64,000 nt of DNA from Phyto melanocephala (GCA_941918925.1 OW799235.1:107215947-107279946); one strand, 5' to 3'. Counted from the first letter of the stretch, positions 32,830-45,706 are shown. Numbers and translations: made by a program. The notes: generated from the sequence alone by a model not told the origin.

Positions 32830-33640
32830 CATTTTTTTATTAATGGAGTGAAATTGTCAAAAGTACGCAAAGGTACGCAAGTCGCCAGGTGTCCGGAAAT
32901 CTAAGCACGATAAAACTCACTGTTACATATTATCCCATGTGATACTGTCTCAAGGCTATCAATCTCAGGATGGGAAAGTTATATAACCCAATCTTGTTAC
33001 TTCTTCTCTGAGCTCTTCCAATCTACAAAGTTCTAATAGAATAAGTTATTCAAAACCGTATACGCTCGTCCAGTAATAAAAAGTTGGTACCATGTTTAAT
33101 GAAGTCTCTAAGTTAACTCTTCTATTATGAAATCGTAGATTACGTTACCTCTACAACTTGAATAAATACTACGTTGCCTTTCTCTCTAGTACCAAGATAT
33201 TTCATATGTGGATTGGTTACGAAGCAACATGAGCCAGTAGTCAGGCTTGCAGTTTCTCTAATTTTACGGCTGCTAATGAGAGTTGCCTTTGTTTTGTGAT
33301 CTGCTAGAGGTCTGATTTACTGTACACTGGCGTTAGTTAAGGTTTTAGACTTTTTTAGCTCTTTCGCAAAGTGTATTAATGTTTTATCGTCCGTAAAACC
33401 CTTTATTAAATACTATCAGGAAGTCTTAGTCCAATAACTCCATCATATATAACTTTCCAGGGTAGTAGATCAAGGAGTGATTCAAGAAGGATTTCGCAAT
33501 TGCTTAAATGGTGATTTAAATGGTTTTTGCCATATAAAAATATTTTTTTATTCAGTTTGACAACTACATAATACCCTTTTGCTAACTCCTGCCTGTACAA
33601 CAGTTTTGACCACAACATTAATAGCTTACACTATTGATCT
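32830..33640 (-). pseudogene. Non-LTR retrotransposon reverse transcriptase relic with FTDD box
   Basis: On the minus strand an open stretch of 70 codons (33406-33618) ends LLDLLPWKVIYDGVIGLRLPD, matching the SPLLW-x-x-V-x-DGL-x-x-L segment of Jockey/LOA-type reverse transcriptases. After a frame change it continues GFTDDKTLIHFAKEL, which corresponds to the catalytic FADD box, then KTKATLISSRKIRE (the KTELVLFTRxxKI segment) and MKYLGTR (the YLG-x-x-LD segment). Further left, a possible SGH-AT may be an RNase H trace. Stops and frameshifts are frequent. It is a separate copy from the relics at 19256 and 35760. Confidence 0.68.
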
Positions 33641-33805
33641 TACCCGTCGGAAACTGTATTAATTTTCAGATATTCATTTGTTAGCTTTAAAAACACTTTC
33701 GAATAGATTATACCCTTTATTAGCTTTCCAATCATGTATGTATACGTTTAAATTAAAATTGTAGTTGGAAATATTACCTATTTGTATTTTCCTCAAGGAT
33801 ATCAA

Positions 33806-34655
33806 GGGCATATATAGCTCTCTCGTTTCATTGATAATTTTGTACAATATTTACTTCTAACCCCATAAAGAACATTTTTCCTGAAAACTTATGACTGATT
33901 TGAAGCCCAAACATATTGAACAGATATGTATGTGGTTTCAGTCTTTTGAAAACATACAAAAATCGCTATTGAAATCCGGCGCAATTGCCAGTCGGCAAAG
34001 TTATAGGTAAAACTATTTCACAAAAAATAAATTATTTTTTGGAACACGATAAAGGAGCTAAAATACAATCTATAGTCTCGTTAATTATTACTCAGAAAAA
34101 ATGACAAATCGGTTGAAAACTAAAATAGTATTAAAATACAACTACTTCGGTGTTCGTCCTTAAATCTACAAACAAAACCCCATGTTTTCAGCTTTTGCAC
34201 AACAAATATAAACAATATAAGTAGATACCAGAAGAAAGGGTCAGATTAGCAGAATATACTTAATACTATAAATATTTTAAAAATTCATGCATGACGGCTG
34301 CAAAAATACAAATAGACATACAATAAATTTATACATTTGTCAAATCTAATAAATAATAAGGGATTGACCAGTAAAATACAGTTAACTATGAAAAAGTTAA
34401 AATCCATGATGACGCCCGCAATAAAATGGCAAAAAATTTTTCTCAACCCCAGTAATATGGGCATCAAATTAAAGGGATTGGGTAGTAGAATACAGATAAC
34501 TAGGTTAAAATTCAAAATAAAAGATGGAAATAATAAAGTAAAAATGACGTATAACACTAAAATAGAAATCTAGGTAAAGGTACGATGTACATGATGGTTA
34601 AGGGTATTATCAAATTCTACATGGCGGAACAAAGAATTGTTTTATTCTAACTTTG
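33806..34655 (+). repeat. Old repeat A copy, plus orientation
   Basis: It contains GGCATATATAGCTCTC, TCGTTTCATTGATAATTTTG, CTAACCCCATAAAGAACATT, GAAGCCC, AATCCGGCGCAATTGCC and, at the end, GGTTAAGGGTATTATCAAAT with a decayed tip ATTCTACATGGCGGAAC near 34613-34630. The segment 34300-34570 is the one found reversed near 190-320. A 78-codon open stretch here is an accident of the repeat. Confidence 0.6.
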
Positions 34656-35759
34656 ACATTAGGCAAATAAGCCTTTAGTTCAAATTAACAATTTTTAAAA
34701 TTTTACAATAAAAATGTTTAAAACATAACTAGTTCTTTCTTTAAAAAATATATGAGAATGCTTATAAAGAACTTTCTTTAGAGTAAGAACTAGTTTGAAG
34801 AACATTCGTGAATTCAAGTTTGTTAATAAACTATAAACTTTCACACTAACACAAACATATAGATAGACTAGCATCCTTATGTGACTCAGAAAGTACATTA
34901 GAGTATTTAAAGAAGAGTATGCATCAATACAAATGACTTATTCCCTTTTTACCTATAATGGTGTAGGGTATAAATGTACTTACATATATGAAGTGGTTGA
35001 AATTAACAGTACAATAATTCTTTCCTAAATATACAGTTTCTTGTTCGATAACTAACTTTGCTAATAAAGTGTGGTTTTTGTTAATTTTCCTAAGAAATAA
35101 CAAAACTTGCAATGTCTGTGATGTTTTGTGTATTAGAACATACATACATATATCCTGGCAAATTTGGTGTTTGTGGTTTGATTACACGGGTATCCATGAA
35201 TAGATAAATATTACATAATGATGTGTAAATATGAAAATGAATATTGTTGTTATTATATGCACACGTGTAAGCGTATTATATCAGAATCTTTAAGAGCCCA
35301 ACAACATTTAGTCTACAGATATATCGAACCTTTATAATTTGCAAAAGGCTGCAGAAAATTTGAGATTATTTGGCAAGTTAGTTATACTACATGTATCGAT
35401 CAATATTAAAAGCATTATCGGGTTTTTTAAAACATTTTTGAACTTAAATTGGTTCAAAAATTAATAAAATTTGAATTGCTTCGTTTAGCACTGAAATAAT
35501 TGTTGTATTTAAAATGAAATACAGATTTTTTCATTTATTCAGGTCTTTCCATGTACCATACTAAAATACCACTCTAAACTATAAGCAGTTTGAGCAGAGC
35601 ATATCCAATAGACTTACAAGATAAAATACAATAATCAGACGCATAAAACCTTATTGTGGTTAAGGGATACTTAATTAGTTGGTTATCGTTGTGGAATGGA
35701 GTCTGTATAAATCTGTTTTGACCAGATTTTGGTGTCTGTTACAATCAGTCTAAGAGGGG
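34656..35759. other. AT-rich DNA without recognisable features
   Basis: No ORF or repeat I can support; a short CATA tract lies near 35141. Confidence 0.5.
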
Positions 35760-36400
35760 AGTAATAGATCCACACTATAGTTGAGGTGTATCTCAAAAGG
35801 TCATTCAGTATGACATCAGATGTCTCTGAGAGGTTATCCATTAGAGATTTGCCCAGGATTCCGAAAGTCTTGTCAGTCAGGGAAAGACTTACTTACGCAG
35901 AGAAGACAAAAATACGATTCTTCCTTCTTTTAATCCATATAGCTGCGACAATGGTCATTTGAGCGAAGTCCGAGTCATTTTGCATTTCCTCCTAACATCC
36001 AGAGTCTATTCAGTTTTATGCTAGAAAGCTCAACATGTCCTTCCAGTCTGGTGAAGTATGTCGCGATGTGTGCTTGATATTAAAAGAGGGCCACGTAAGC
36101 CTGACCACACTACATGTGTCCAATCCATATAATCATATATTCAGGAGGTTAATTCAAGATTGAAAGTAGCTCTGATAGTATTCCCACATGAACATATGTT
36201 CTAGATCTCAAGCATCCAGTTTTTTTAACCTTAATGTATTATTTGAAGATATGACCGTAATATGATGGGTGCTAGAAAGGAGTATTCAGTGCCTCTGAAA
36301 GACTAGTTCGTAATCCAAGTGTAATTCCAAGGGATTCCGATCTACTACATAATTCTGTCCTGTTTCAGTCAACGATAACAGAGATCATTAGTAAGAATTC
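35760..36400 (-). pseudogene. Probable non-LTR retrotransposon 3' coding tail relic
   Basis: The block is clearly richer in G and C than its surroundings. On the minus strand decayed frames read CRSYMD-KKEESYFCLLC followed by NPGQISN and PLRDI. This resembles the C-terminal tail of Jockey/LOA-type polyproteins, where a CRxC-x-EEE-x-E-x-x-HLLxxCPA cysteine/histidine patch is followed by LG-x-x-F. No frame is open for long, and the reading is by motif order only. Alternative: a 3' untranslated region of the same class of element. Confidence 0.4.
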
Positions 36401-37371
36401 GATATGCTACAGTCCAAAAACATTTACCCAACCATGCAAGGACTTAGTTTCCATTTCATAGCGATACGTATACAAAATTTTATTCTCCTTATGTCCTATT
36501 GTCTTGTTGTTAAGGGTAAAAATAATGTTTACTATTTGGTATAAAAGTAATTTTCTCAGGCACAAAAGTGAGAATGCCTTTGTCAACACCACCAAAAAAG
36601 TATTCCTAATCAAATAAAAAAAACTAGCTTTAGTTATTTCCTGCTGATTGTTACTAACTAAAAAAAAATGATATAAAATATTTCCAGAAGTGTTGAATTT
36701 GTAAAGGAATTCGACTACTTTTTAAGATTTCTACATAAATGTGTTTAAGGTTCGTCTCCAAGTATTTTATTTAATAAAATAAAAAAAAAATAAATTTTAT
36801 GAAAAACAAAATACTTTAAAGTACTTACAAGAAGGTTCTTTCAAAATCATAATATTTACATACTTATTACTTTGCTTTTTAAAATAAACAAAACATCCAG
36901 ACAGAAATTTTAATTTGTAAGGAAGTTAATTAAAAGAATTTTTATATGTTTGTTTATACAAGATAATATCTAGAGCATAAGAAATTGTTTAAAGGGAAAT
37001 ATCCTTTGACTGTAGATAACTTTAACAGCATTTATTTTGTTTTTGAAGTTTTACATTCATTAAGATATTTTTAAGGAGTCTACCACTTCATGACAGGAAC
37101 ACTTATATGCTCTGTCTTGAACTTTTTATCACACTCTTAACCATCGTTTTTTAGCTTTATTAAATATGACGTGTGATTTTAAAAGATTTCATACATACAG
37201 TTTACGATTTGTGTGTCTTTTGTTATCAGCTAAAAACAAAACCTAAAATTAAACGAAAAGTAAATTTATAAGATTTAGCACATAAAGGAATTTAAATAAA
37301 ATAAGACTTTTAATAGGACTTTGAAAGTATTTGTTAATCATTTATGTCATTATATCCTTCATTTGTGGTAC
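36401..37371. other. AT-rich DNA without recognisable features
   Basis: No ORF or repeat I can support. Confidence 0.5.
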
Positions 37372-38420
37372 CAAGGGTATCTACAGTATTTATTTCCGAC
37401 CCAGTAAACTACATATTTTATAAAATCTTATGACGATTGAGCTATGTTCATCTGTCGGTCTGTCCTTGTGCTGCTTGAATTAACTTTTAGAAGCCCGCAC
37501 ATATTACTCAGATCTGTATCTGCTAGCAATCTTTTTTGCAAATATCTGGAAACGAATCGCTAATGAAATTCACAATAATCTCCTTTAACTATCTGAGATA
37601 TGAGCAAATCAACAAGACTGCCTTTATTTAATCTTATAGTTTTTTCTCTAAAATAAACATTTTTAGCCCCAGTCTAAATTAAAGGCCTGTTAAATCGACA
37701 AAGTTATAGACAAATATATTAAAAAGTATTTTTAATGTTCGAGTGAATTTTGTGACCCTTACTGCATGATGCGTGAATTGGTCACTATTCGACTTTCAGT
37801 AAGTTTTTAAGAATTCTTAATTTTTAGTCGATTTTACAGGAAATTCTTCAGAACGAGAATAAGTTTGTGGACCATTACTATATAGGCGATTTTGTAAAAG
37901 ATATATTTTTTAATATATAAAATTATTAAAGTTCGATATTAATTTTTTAACATGCTTAAGACACTAAAATACAAGCCGAAAAGAAAATTACTTCAGAAAA
38001 AAATCGACAAATCGTTTTTGAAACTGACCGAGATATAAGCACAATGCCACAAGGGTTTTCCTAAACATTTCAAACAATTATAAATTAGTTCAGCTTATAG
38101 ACTATAAACGCGAGTGATACGCATATCAAGAGAAAGGGTTTGACTAGTAAAATACAAGACACTATAAAAAATTAAAACCCAAGATCGACTACAAAATAGC
38201 CTTCATTCAATATATGGATAAAATCTAGAAATTAAAAATTACCTTCTTCAACACCCATAATTTTGGTATTAAACGAAAGAACTTTGTCGGTAAATACAGC
38301 AACCACAGAATAAGTTAATATCCAGGATGGATATTACATATTTTTCAAATCCTTCTATATTGGCTTCAAAGAAAAATATATTAATATAAAAAAATTGCAT
38401 TAAGTATTGTATAGGGTAGG
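37372..38420 (+). repeat. Old repeat A copy, plus orientation
   Basis: It begins CCAAGGGTATCTACAGTATT, then TTTCCGACCCAGTAAACTAC, GAGCTATGTTCATCTGTCGG, TTAGAAGCCCGCACATATTA, TATCTGAGATATGAGCAAAT and ACAAGACTGCC, the same series as at 12180-12290. Later GGTTTGACTAGTAAAATACA near 38128 matches GGGATTGACCAGTAAAATAC near 34361. The palindromic tip is lost; only GGGTAGGGTAG near 38414 remains of the end. Confidence 0.65.
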
Positions 38421-38914
38421 GTAGCTATTAATTAAATTTAATTTGTTGAGATATTAACAGTATTGCCTGGAATTTTTAAAGGAAAAAACTCGACCAAAAT
38501 TAAATATTATATTGCAAAAAACTGAAATAAGGGTTCATGTTCAGAATACAAATTTACTAATTCTTTTGGAATTACATAAATATTTAAAAAGATTTTCGCT
38601 ATAGATATATTTTCAGTTAGAAGTGTTTTTTATTTTAGTTACTAAGATGTTTTTCTCATCCTCGAAATTAAGGCAACAATGTAGCTAAGTAATAAGCAAG
38701 ATCAACTTATCGGGAAGCATAATTTCCAAAGTTTGTTGAACTTGCCTTGATTTTATTTATTTATGCAGAAATGAAAGTAAGACTTTCGTTTCGGTACTAA
38801 ACAAATAAATTAAGTGCACTTTTCTGATAACAAAAAATTTAAAATTATTTATATTTTAGGTTACCCTTTACCGTTTAGTATGAGATTCACAAAAAAACAA
38901 AAAAGTTTGCATAA

Positions 38915-39363
38915 TACTACATTTACACCTACATAAAATCTAGTACGTAAGGAATTTTGAGCGAAATCTGGTTCATTTCTACCAGATTTCCCATACAAAA
39001 AGAAATCTACTTCGCCACTAGATTTTTGCAAAATCTACTCAAAATCTAGTACTACTTTGTGATGCAACTGTGGTTTTTATTAAGTTGTAAAAAAATATAT
39101 TCCGCTGCATAAAGAAAAATTCAATCATAATATATAAGGTGGTTGCAATTGCACAAGTACTTTATTGTTACATTTTTTATATGAAGTTTGAATTTTGAAG
39201 AAGTAGAGCATAGAGAGCCTCTCAGACGACCTTGTAAATAAATATACTCTTTTGAAAACGAAATATTGCAAAATGTCAAAAAAAACAGTGGTATAAACGG
39301 TATAGATTTTAATAAAGATTTTAAATCAAATCTACTAGATTTCGCTCAGGTGTAAATGTAGTA
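38915..39363. mobile_element. 449-bp MITE, TAA target duplication
   Basis: Perfect 16-bp inverted ends TACTACATTTACACCT (38915-38930) and AGGTGTAAATGTAGTA (39348-39363) lie between TAA copies at 38912-38914 and 39364-39366. AAATCTAGT/ACTAGATTT and GAGCGAAATCT words recur just inside both ends (for example 38936, 38990-39050, 39330-39345). No coding frame. Confidence 0.87.
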
Positions 39364-40834
39364 TAAGAGTTTAAGCTGGCAATACTAGGTGCAACTGCAC
39401 GTATGAGTAATTTTGTTAATACCAAATATGTATTATTACACATACGTCACATGTACTACGTTTGGGAAAAAAGTAAGTAAAAAAAAATATATTGAGTTTG
39501 AGGTTTTATTGGATGTTACTTAAATTTCTTTTCCTTCTAATTGGTATCTATAACCTAAGTCAAGTACACCTGCTAATAAACGTAATAATTTTTATCTTTA
39601 CGCAAAATAATTCAGAAAAATCCAATTTTGTTTGGTGTCAAATAAAAGCTGCAGTTTCTGACTGAAGTCTTTTTAGCCTAACTTCATAAAATTAAGAAAT
39701 TGCTTATTATCCTATTTAAGTACAAGGACCTAAACTTTTTTTTGAACCTAAACTTTTTATTGAATAACTAAATCATAATTTAAATAAAATAAAAAAACTT
39801 AAAAAATCTTATTTTCATTCGTGTATTTTGTGTCTTTTTGATTTATTAGCCATTTGTTTGATTTCACTTTAACATACATTTTTTGTTTCTTTTATGACTT
39901 TTTCATGGTTTTTGAATGACTTTTCAGAGCACTTTAACTACGAACATAATGAACTTTACTCATTTAATATTTTGTTTTATCAACTAAATTGTCGTAATTT
40001 TTAATAAAAATAATGTGTGCGACAAACACAGTAAATCTTAAGTATGTGTTAAAAATTTTGCTTATAATTCATGTTGTATCTTTAAGTACATCCGCGAAAG
40101 AAAATATCGTTAATAATAAATAATGTAAAGTTAAAAATGACGCATGCCTATTTAACAATATCAAAGTTATTTCAGCGCATCTTATACTTTTTGAGTATAA
40201 GAGTTTTCTCTGCTGTTCAGTTAAATTCAACATTTTCACGTGTTTCGACAATAACTTTCTGTCTTAATAATAAGTTTTCCAACTAAAAAATAAAATCACA
40301 GCCGTAACAAAAATAGCAAAAACAAAAGCAACAGTTTTAATAAAAGTCCCTGAACTTTCAGTGAAACTTTTATATTTGTTTCAGCGTTATTTCTTTTTAT
40401 TTTTTGTTTTCTTCTTGTTAAACGATTTATTTATATAAAGATATTTTTTGCTAAATTTAATTTCATACATGTTGACTTTTTGCTAGTTAGTTCTTTGATA
40501 GATATACAATTTCTGCAAAAAAATCAAACAGTGATGTTGTTATTTTCTTAGTGTAAAATTTTAGAGAAGCTGATTTTTTTTTACTTTTTTCTATACCGGT
40601 TTTCGAATACAACCTTGAATAAATTGAGGATAACACAAAAACTAAATTATATATTTATTAAAAAAAAAAAAAAAATATCACTTAAATGAGAGCAAAACAT
40701 TTTATAAATATTGCAGGGAAAATACTGTAAAAAACATTATATTCTTTCTTTTAAGATTTCAAAGTCAGTAATGTAGAAGCAAAATATTTATATTCAAACA
40801 AAAAAATTTTTTTTAAATTAATAATTGAAGGATC
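39364..40834. other. AT-rich DNA without recognisable features
   Basis: No ORF or element end that I can support. Confidence 0.5.
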
Positions 40835-41378
40835 GCCGCGAATAACGTTGCAAATAACAAAATAGTAATTTTTCAGGAGAGCAAAACAACGTATATAAAA
40901 GGTTTGATTTTTTTATTTTTTTTTTATTTTTTTTTTTATTTTTTTTTTTTTAGTTTATCAAAAATAATATAAATAATGCACAAAATCAAGAAATTCAAAT
41001 TTCGGATAACATATAAATTAACTGTTTTTATATTTTTAGTGGAAAAACTTTTTATATCCAAATTTTTTCTTGTTACGTATGATTTTTCACTATTTCTAAA
41101 CCTTTTATTTTTATTGTCTTTCCAATTTTCGACAAATACTTTTCTTTTTGTACCTCAGTTCCACTTTTCAATCATTTTCGACATTTCCGTTCGTATCATT
41201 TTGTTTATAACTTACAACGTTCTTCCACTGACTGACTGATTGTAATTGCGTTTTGACGGTGATAAAATGCATAATTTTGATATTTTGGTGTTTGAACAAA
41301 TGTAAGAGAGTAATTTTAACGTTAATCTGCAAAAAACCAGGTTTTGATAAATTTGTCTTTTACAACGTTATTCGCGGC
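40835..41378. mobile_element. 544-bp inverted-repeat element candidate
   Basis: GCCGCGAATAACGTTG (40835-40850) and its exact complement CAACGTTATTCGCGGC (41363-41378) form 16-bp inverted ends in otherwise AT-rich DNA. No target duplication is evident just outside. The interior has a long T-rich tract (40905-40955) and an 87-codon F/L/I-rich open stretch that I do not regard as a gene. Confidence 0.55.
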
Positions 41379-41519
41379 TTTGCTTCAATTATTTAAATAT
41401 TATACGATATTTAAGTTAAACCCCTAAAATATTAAAAACTAAGTAAAAAGTAAAAAAGTAAAGTAAAAAGTTTTTAGATAATTATTTTAATATATTTTTT
41501 TTAATGATTGACGGATCTA

Positions 41520-42370
41520 TGACAATGGAACAAAGAGTAACAAAGTATCAGTCAAACGCTCGCAATGGCGATGGTGTATGATTTTTAATAACACTGAGAT
41601 AAAAATTAGGTTCAATGTTATTCCGAATTATTTCATCCTTAGATGTTAAAATATTCTTGGCTTGTTGCATAATTTTTCTTTTAAATATCCCTAAAGCAAG
41701 AAGTCCAACAAAGTTAAATTACTTGATTGTGGCGGCCAATTAACATTGCCATAAGGTGAGATAATACAGCCATTGAATGTATAACACCAAACAGCCATTA
41801 TTTTGGTGTCTGTGTGAAGGATGGAACCATTCTGTTGGAACCACATATTGTCCAGGTCCTTATCTCCATTTTCTGGCCACAACATTATTTATCGTAACTG
41901 CTTGACCGTCCTCATTTTCGAACAAAAATAGCCCGATGACGCCGCTAGCTCATAAACCGTTGCATTCTGCTAATTAACGAATAATCTTCTTTATAGTCTC
42001 TATTCACTCTGTCTCTTTAACCAACCATTCTACATATTGATGACGCTTGAAATGGTTAGTTGGTTTCTGTTCTCGAGTCAATTGAACCTTCTTAGTGCAT
42101 AAATTCAAATATTTATTTTAAATTTTACGTGTGATGTTTGATTATTGGACACGACGACGAAACAAGGTTGATTGTTCTGCTGTCACACTATTGCGAAAAA
42201 AACAACCTTTTTCGTTTCACATTTTTTACAGACTCGGTTTGATTAAATTTACGCAATTGACGCAATTCTCCCTATTGTAGACATATTTGATCGAATATGC
42301 TGATCAAAAAAATCTCAAAGGATTCAACAATTTTAACGCGCTGCTCAATTGCGTACCTTTTGGTGACTGA
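41520..42370 (-). pseudogene. Mariner-like element relic, minus strand
   Basis: Near 42200-42360 the minus strand reads RYAIEQRVKIVESF, the typical start of the N-terminal helix-turn-helix. Near 41691-41885 it reads DLDNMWFQQNGSILHTDT, ISPYGNVNWPPQSSNLTLLD and FLL, corresponding to the MWFQQDGA and VNWPPRSxDLTPLDFFL blocks. The second catalytic aspartate has become asparagine (QQNG), while the last D in LLD remains. The central part is unreadable. No terminal repeats identified. It is older than the copies at 6990 and 22952. Confidence 0.75.
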
Positions 42371-42747
42371 GTTTGTCAAAATCTGAAACTAAGAAATGTT
42401 ATGTTAAGTTAGAAAAAAAAAACTTCACGTTAAGCTATATTATGAGTGGACCAGCCTTTGTAATTTTAAGTAGCCGGATTAAATGTTGCGCGTTTTTATA
42501 CAATCCGCCTTTAGATCATATATCGCAGGTCTATCCACGCTGCTTTTTTTTCTTTTTATAACATCACAGTTTTACAGCGGATGAATATTTAGACATTGAT
42601 TAAATTAATAGAAAAACACTAAAAAATAGCAAAAGGGTTATACCTGCTTAAAACCTCTAGTTTACCTTGTAAAAAAAAATATATTTATTTGATTTTCGAG
42701 AAATTAAATTTTTAAAATAACTAACATGAAGATATTAAAACACAGGT

Positions 42748-42980
42748 TAAAACCGGTAGAGTAGTGTGTGTTTTGATTAACGTCGGCACCGACAAAAAAT
42801 GCCATAATCCGACGGTGGTCTTAACACTAGATTGGGTCCGTTACTCTCAACCAGTGCCCCTGTGATCATGCTGCGCAGCTCAGCCATATCTTGCTCGATA
42901 GCTCGTGCTATCTATCCGCTTAAATTATTTTATCGCTACATGGTGATCATTAGCCAGTTAACCATAAAACCGGTAGAGTA
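42748..42980 (-). repeat. 201-bp GC-richer insert between 16-bp direct repeats
   Basis: TAAAACCGGTAGAGTA occurs exactly at 42748-42763 and 42965-42980. The segment between is much less AT-rich than its surroundings. On the minus strand it has 44 codons free of stops (42780-42911), reading ARAIEQDMAELRSMITGALV and then ESNGPNLVLRPPSDYGIFCR, which looks protein-like but I do not recognise it. The direct repeats have the length of non-LTR target duplications. Alternatives: fragment of a gag-like gene, or an exon of an unknown gene. Confidence 0.5.
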
Positions 42981-43738
42981 AGTGTAAAACCAATCAATCT
43001 CTGTACTAAAGCTTGACTTACATATATATAATTCTGCATGTCTATCGAAATTTTTATTTTACAGTCAACCACCGCTGACTCTTTTCCAGTGGTAGAGATT
43101 TCTAGCAACGGTTGATATCAGTTGACTTGTCAGAATTAAATTGAGCAAGTTCCAAAATAAAATTTTGTCAGATGACTTTGCATATGGATTTTACAGATGT
43201 AATGTCTTAAAGGTAACACACGATATATGATAGAATATTTTTTAAGGCTCCCATCGACAATGCTGTATTTATAACATAAAAAGTTCTAAAGAAAAAAGAA
43301 TTTTAACTTATAAGATCGGCACTCACAATCTGTCAAAATATGCTTCTTAATTCGGTTTCCATACTTGAGTGTTTGGTATACAACAAAAATTATTTTTTAT
43401 ATTTCAAAAATTATTTAATAAAAATAAAAACATAAAATAAAAATAATTGGATAACTACTTAATTTAAAACAATTAAAAATTTTGATAATTATTAAATGCA
43501 GAAACTTTTTCAACAGATTATAAAGCACAATCTTTCTCTTACATACACAGTAGAACACAAATATGTTTTCAACAATCTAGAAGGAAAAAGTTTTATCGTT
43601 TAAAACAATATAAATTTCCAACTTTTCAGATGTATGAAAAAAACTTATAGCAAGGATTAAAATACTGTTTACACGTTTAAATGATTCCGTATTTATGCAA
43701 AGATTGCAGAATCTGAGTGTAACATTTTCGTTTATTTT
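42981..43738. other. AT-rich DNA without recognisable features
   Basis: No ORF or element end that I can support. Confidence 0.45.
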
Positions 43739-44389
43739 TATACCCGCCACCAAAAAAAATGGTGGGGGTATATTCATTTTGTCATTCCGTTTGTAACACA
43801 TCGAAATATCCATTTTAGACCCCATAAAGTATATATATTCTAAATCGTGGTTTGATTTTATGACGATCTAGCTATGTCCGTCCGTCTGTTCGTCTGTCCG
43901 TCTGTCCGTCTGTTGAAAGCACGATAGAGGTCGCACCGAAAAAGCTAGGGGGCTCAAATTTTGCCAGAATCTTTCTTATAGACAAGGTTTGTTTGGTGTT
44001 GAAAATAGGCTGAATCGGAATATTAGGAAGAGAGTTATAGCTCGTAAGGCAAGAGTAGGTCGAAAAAACCGTGTCCTTCGCACATCGAAGAAAATTGAAT
44101 TGTGTCCAGACACATAAACGTAGAGTCATGAAACTTCGAGTATATATTTATCGAGTCAAAAGAATATTTTTCCCTGAATATCGCTTAAATCTATGAATTA
44201 GAAAAAAAAGAGTTATAGTTAAAAATTTATGAAAATGTATACCGCACAGTGTATACTTCAAATTTAAAACGTAATAAAACTGACAAAACTATATGTACGA
44301 TTCTGAAATTTTGCAAACATGGCTTTTTGGTCAACGTCTTCGTTATAACGGAAAATAGATGTGCCACGCACACTTTTTTTCCTTAAATT

Positions 44390-44928
44390 TTTATAAAAAT
44401 ATATTAGTCATATATATTATTTATTTATTTATTTATTTATTTAAATTTCGGCAACCAAGCCTCTAGGCCATAATTGGCTACAAACTTCTACTAAAAAAAA
44501 AAAAAAATGTACAATGCTTTTTACTTAAACTATAAAAATATAATGTAAAAATGTATTGTATTGTACTGTAGCTAAATATAAGATAAAGATGACAAGATAG
44601 ATGACTCTACTAGCAACTACTAGATGGCATGCTAACAACTTATGCTTATGTTCTCCTGAAGTTATGCTCTAAAAATGGGAATTTAGGAAAATATTGACCT
44701 AAGTAAAAATAAATTATATCTAAACATTATAAACAATTTATTTTCATGTACTAATGGCTAACAAATTTCAAAGTTATACAAAACTTATTTCGTTTGAAAA
44801 TCTTTTAAAAGCAAAATGTTATAGAAGTTTAAAAATCAAAATCTTACTAATAAATTTCCCGTTTTAGAAAAATGCAGAGAATGTATATTTTAAATCACCC
44901 TGTGGCCCTTAAAATTTAACCTTAAATT
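44390..44928 (-). mobile_element. Non-LTR retrotransposon 3' end, minus strand, nested in repeat B
   Basis: On the minus strand the insert ends in GGCCTAGAGGCTTGGTTGCC, then AAATTTAAATAAATAAATAA, a (TAAA)n tail (plus-strand 44417-44443). Repeat B sequence resumes near 44930. CACTTTTTTTCCTTAAATTT on the left and CACTTTCTTCCTCTTAAATT on the right look like an imperfect target duplication. A similar 3' end with (TTTA)n and AAGCC...TAGGCCA is at 51267. No coding remains, so this is a 5'-truncated copy. Confidence 0.6.
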
Positions 44929-45112
44929 CACTTTCTTCCTCTTAAATTCATGTAAATTCTCTATGAATAAAGATTTTGGAATACTAAAGGACTATATTGG
45001 AATATCTAAGTTATGTTTATTAGCAGAAACTTTATTGACACGCGTATTTTAATGGCCGCTTTCATTGAAAGACTAAATTTACCAAAAAATTTACTAGCAT
45101 ACCGAAGTTATA

Positions 45113-45706
45113 ATGGGTGGTTTAATTTTAAGGGACTATGTTAATTTTGAATAAAATTATTATGAAATTATTATCACTTATTTTTATAATGATAATATTT
45201 GTATGCTTCAATTATGTATGGAACAAAATATCGGCCAAATGGCCCCCCAACCTAGGCGGCACACCACGATCCGATAGTCCAGATTTTCAATGACACTGTT
45301 GATGCACGATGATGAGTCGAGGTTGCTTGCTCTTTTGCCACGTTATCGTGAAAAACAGCAATGTTTCCCATTCAACGAACTAAGATGGCATTCACAGATG
45401 TTTTCACATTTCATACAGACCTGCTTTGCAGACATTTAAATATTTTTTACAATTCTCACGATTGTGGACGATTTCGAACGATTATGTTGACCAAAAGAAT
45501 CACGAAGTGCACAAAATGCATTTTTATTTGAACGCCCATTTTTATAAAAATCTTTAATATTTAAAAGCGTTGCTCGATTGCGTATCTTTCCACGGTTTAA
45601 ATTGAGTTAGTCTGAGATTGAGAAATGTCAAATGAAATACAACAAAAAAGTTGAAGTTTAGATGTGGTTCACCTTAAACATGGGCCCTTAAAATTTAACC
45701 ACCCTC
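45113..45706 (-). mobile_element. Mariner deletion derivative inserted at TA in repeat B
   Basis: Inverted ends GGGTGGTTTAATTTTAAGGG (from 45115) and GGGTGGTTAAATTTTAAGGG (reading in from the right) match at 19 of 20 positions. TA flanks both sides (45111-45112, 45707-45708). Minus-strand relics include ERYAIEQR (the first helix-turn-helix start), FGQHNRS, and VAKEQATSTHHRAS, equivalent to the VAEEPSTSTRxRS linker in related enzymes. The whole catalytic half is absent. The ends differ from those of the DD41D copies at 6990 and 22952, so this is another mariner family. Confidence 0.83.

Noticed and set aside
34337..34573. 78-codon basic frame
   Set aside because: Lies wholly within an old repeat A copy, and the same segment elsewhere (190-320, 38130-38230) is not open.
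40976..41239. 87-codon hydrophobic frame, possible membrane protein
   Set aside because: F/L/I richness follows from T-rich DNA inside an inverted-repeat element; no signal of selection or splice context.
42748..42980. tRNA-derived SINE between 16-bp repeats
   Set aside because: No A/B box in either strand; the insert reads more like coding sequence.
43872..44129. 85-codon minus-strand open frame ending in TDGQTDRRTDGR-type repeats
   Set aside because: Translation of the GTCCGTCTGTCC tract of repeat B.
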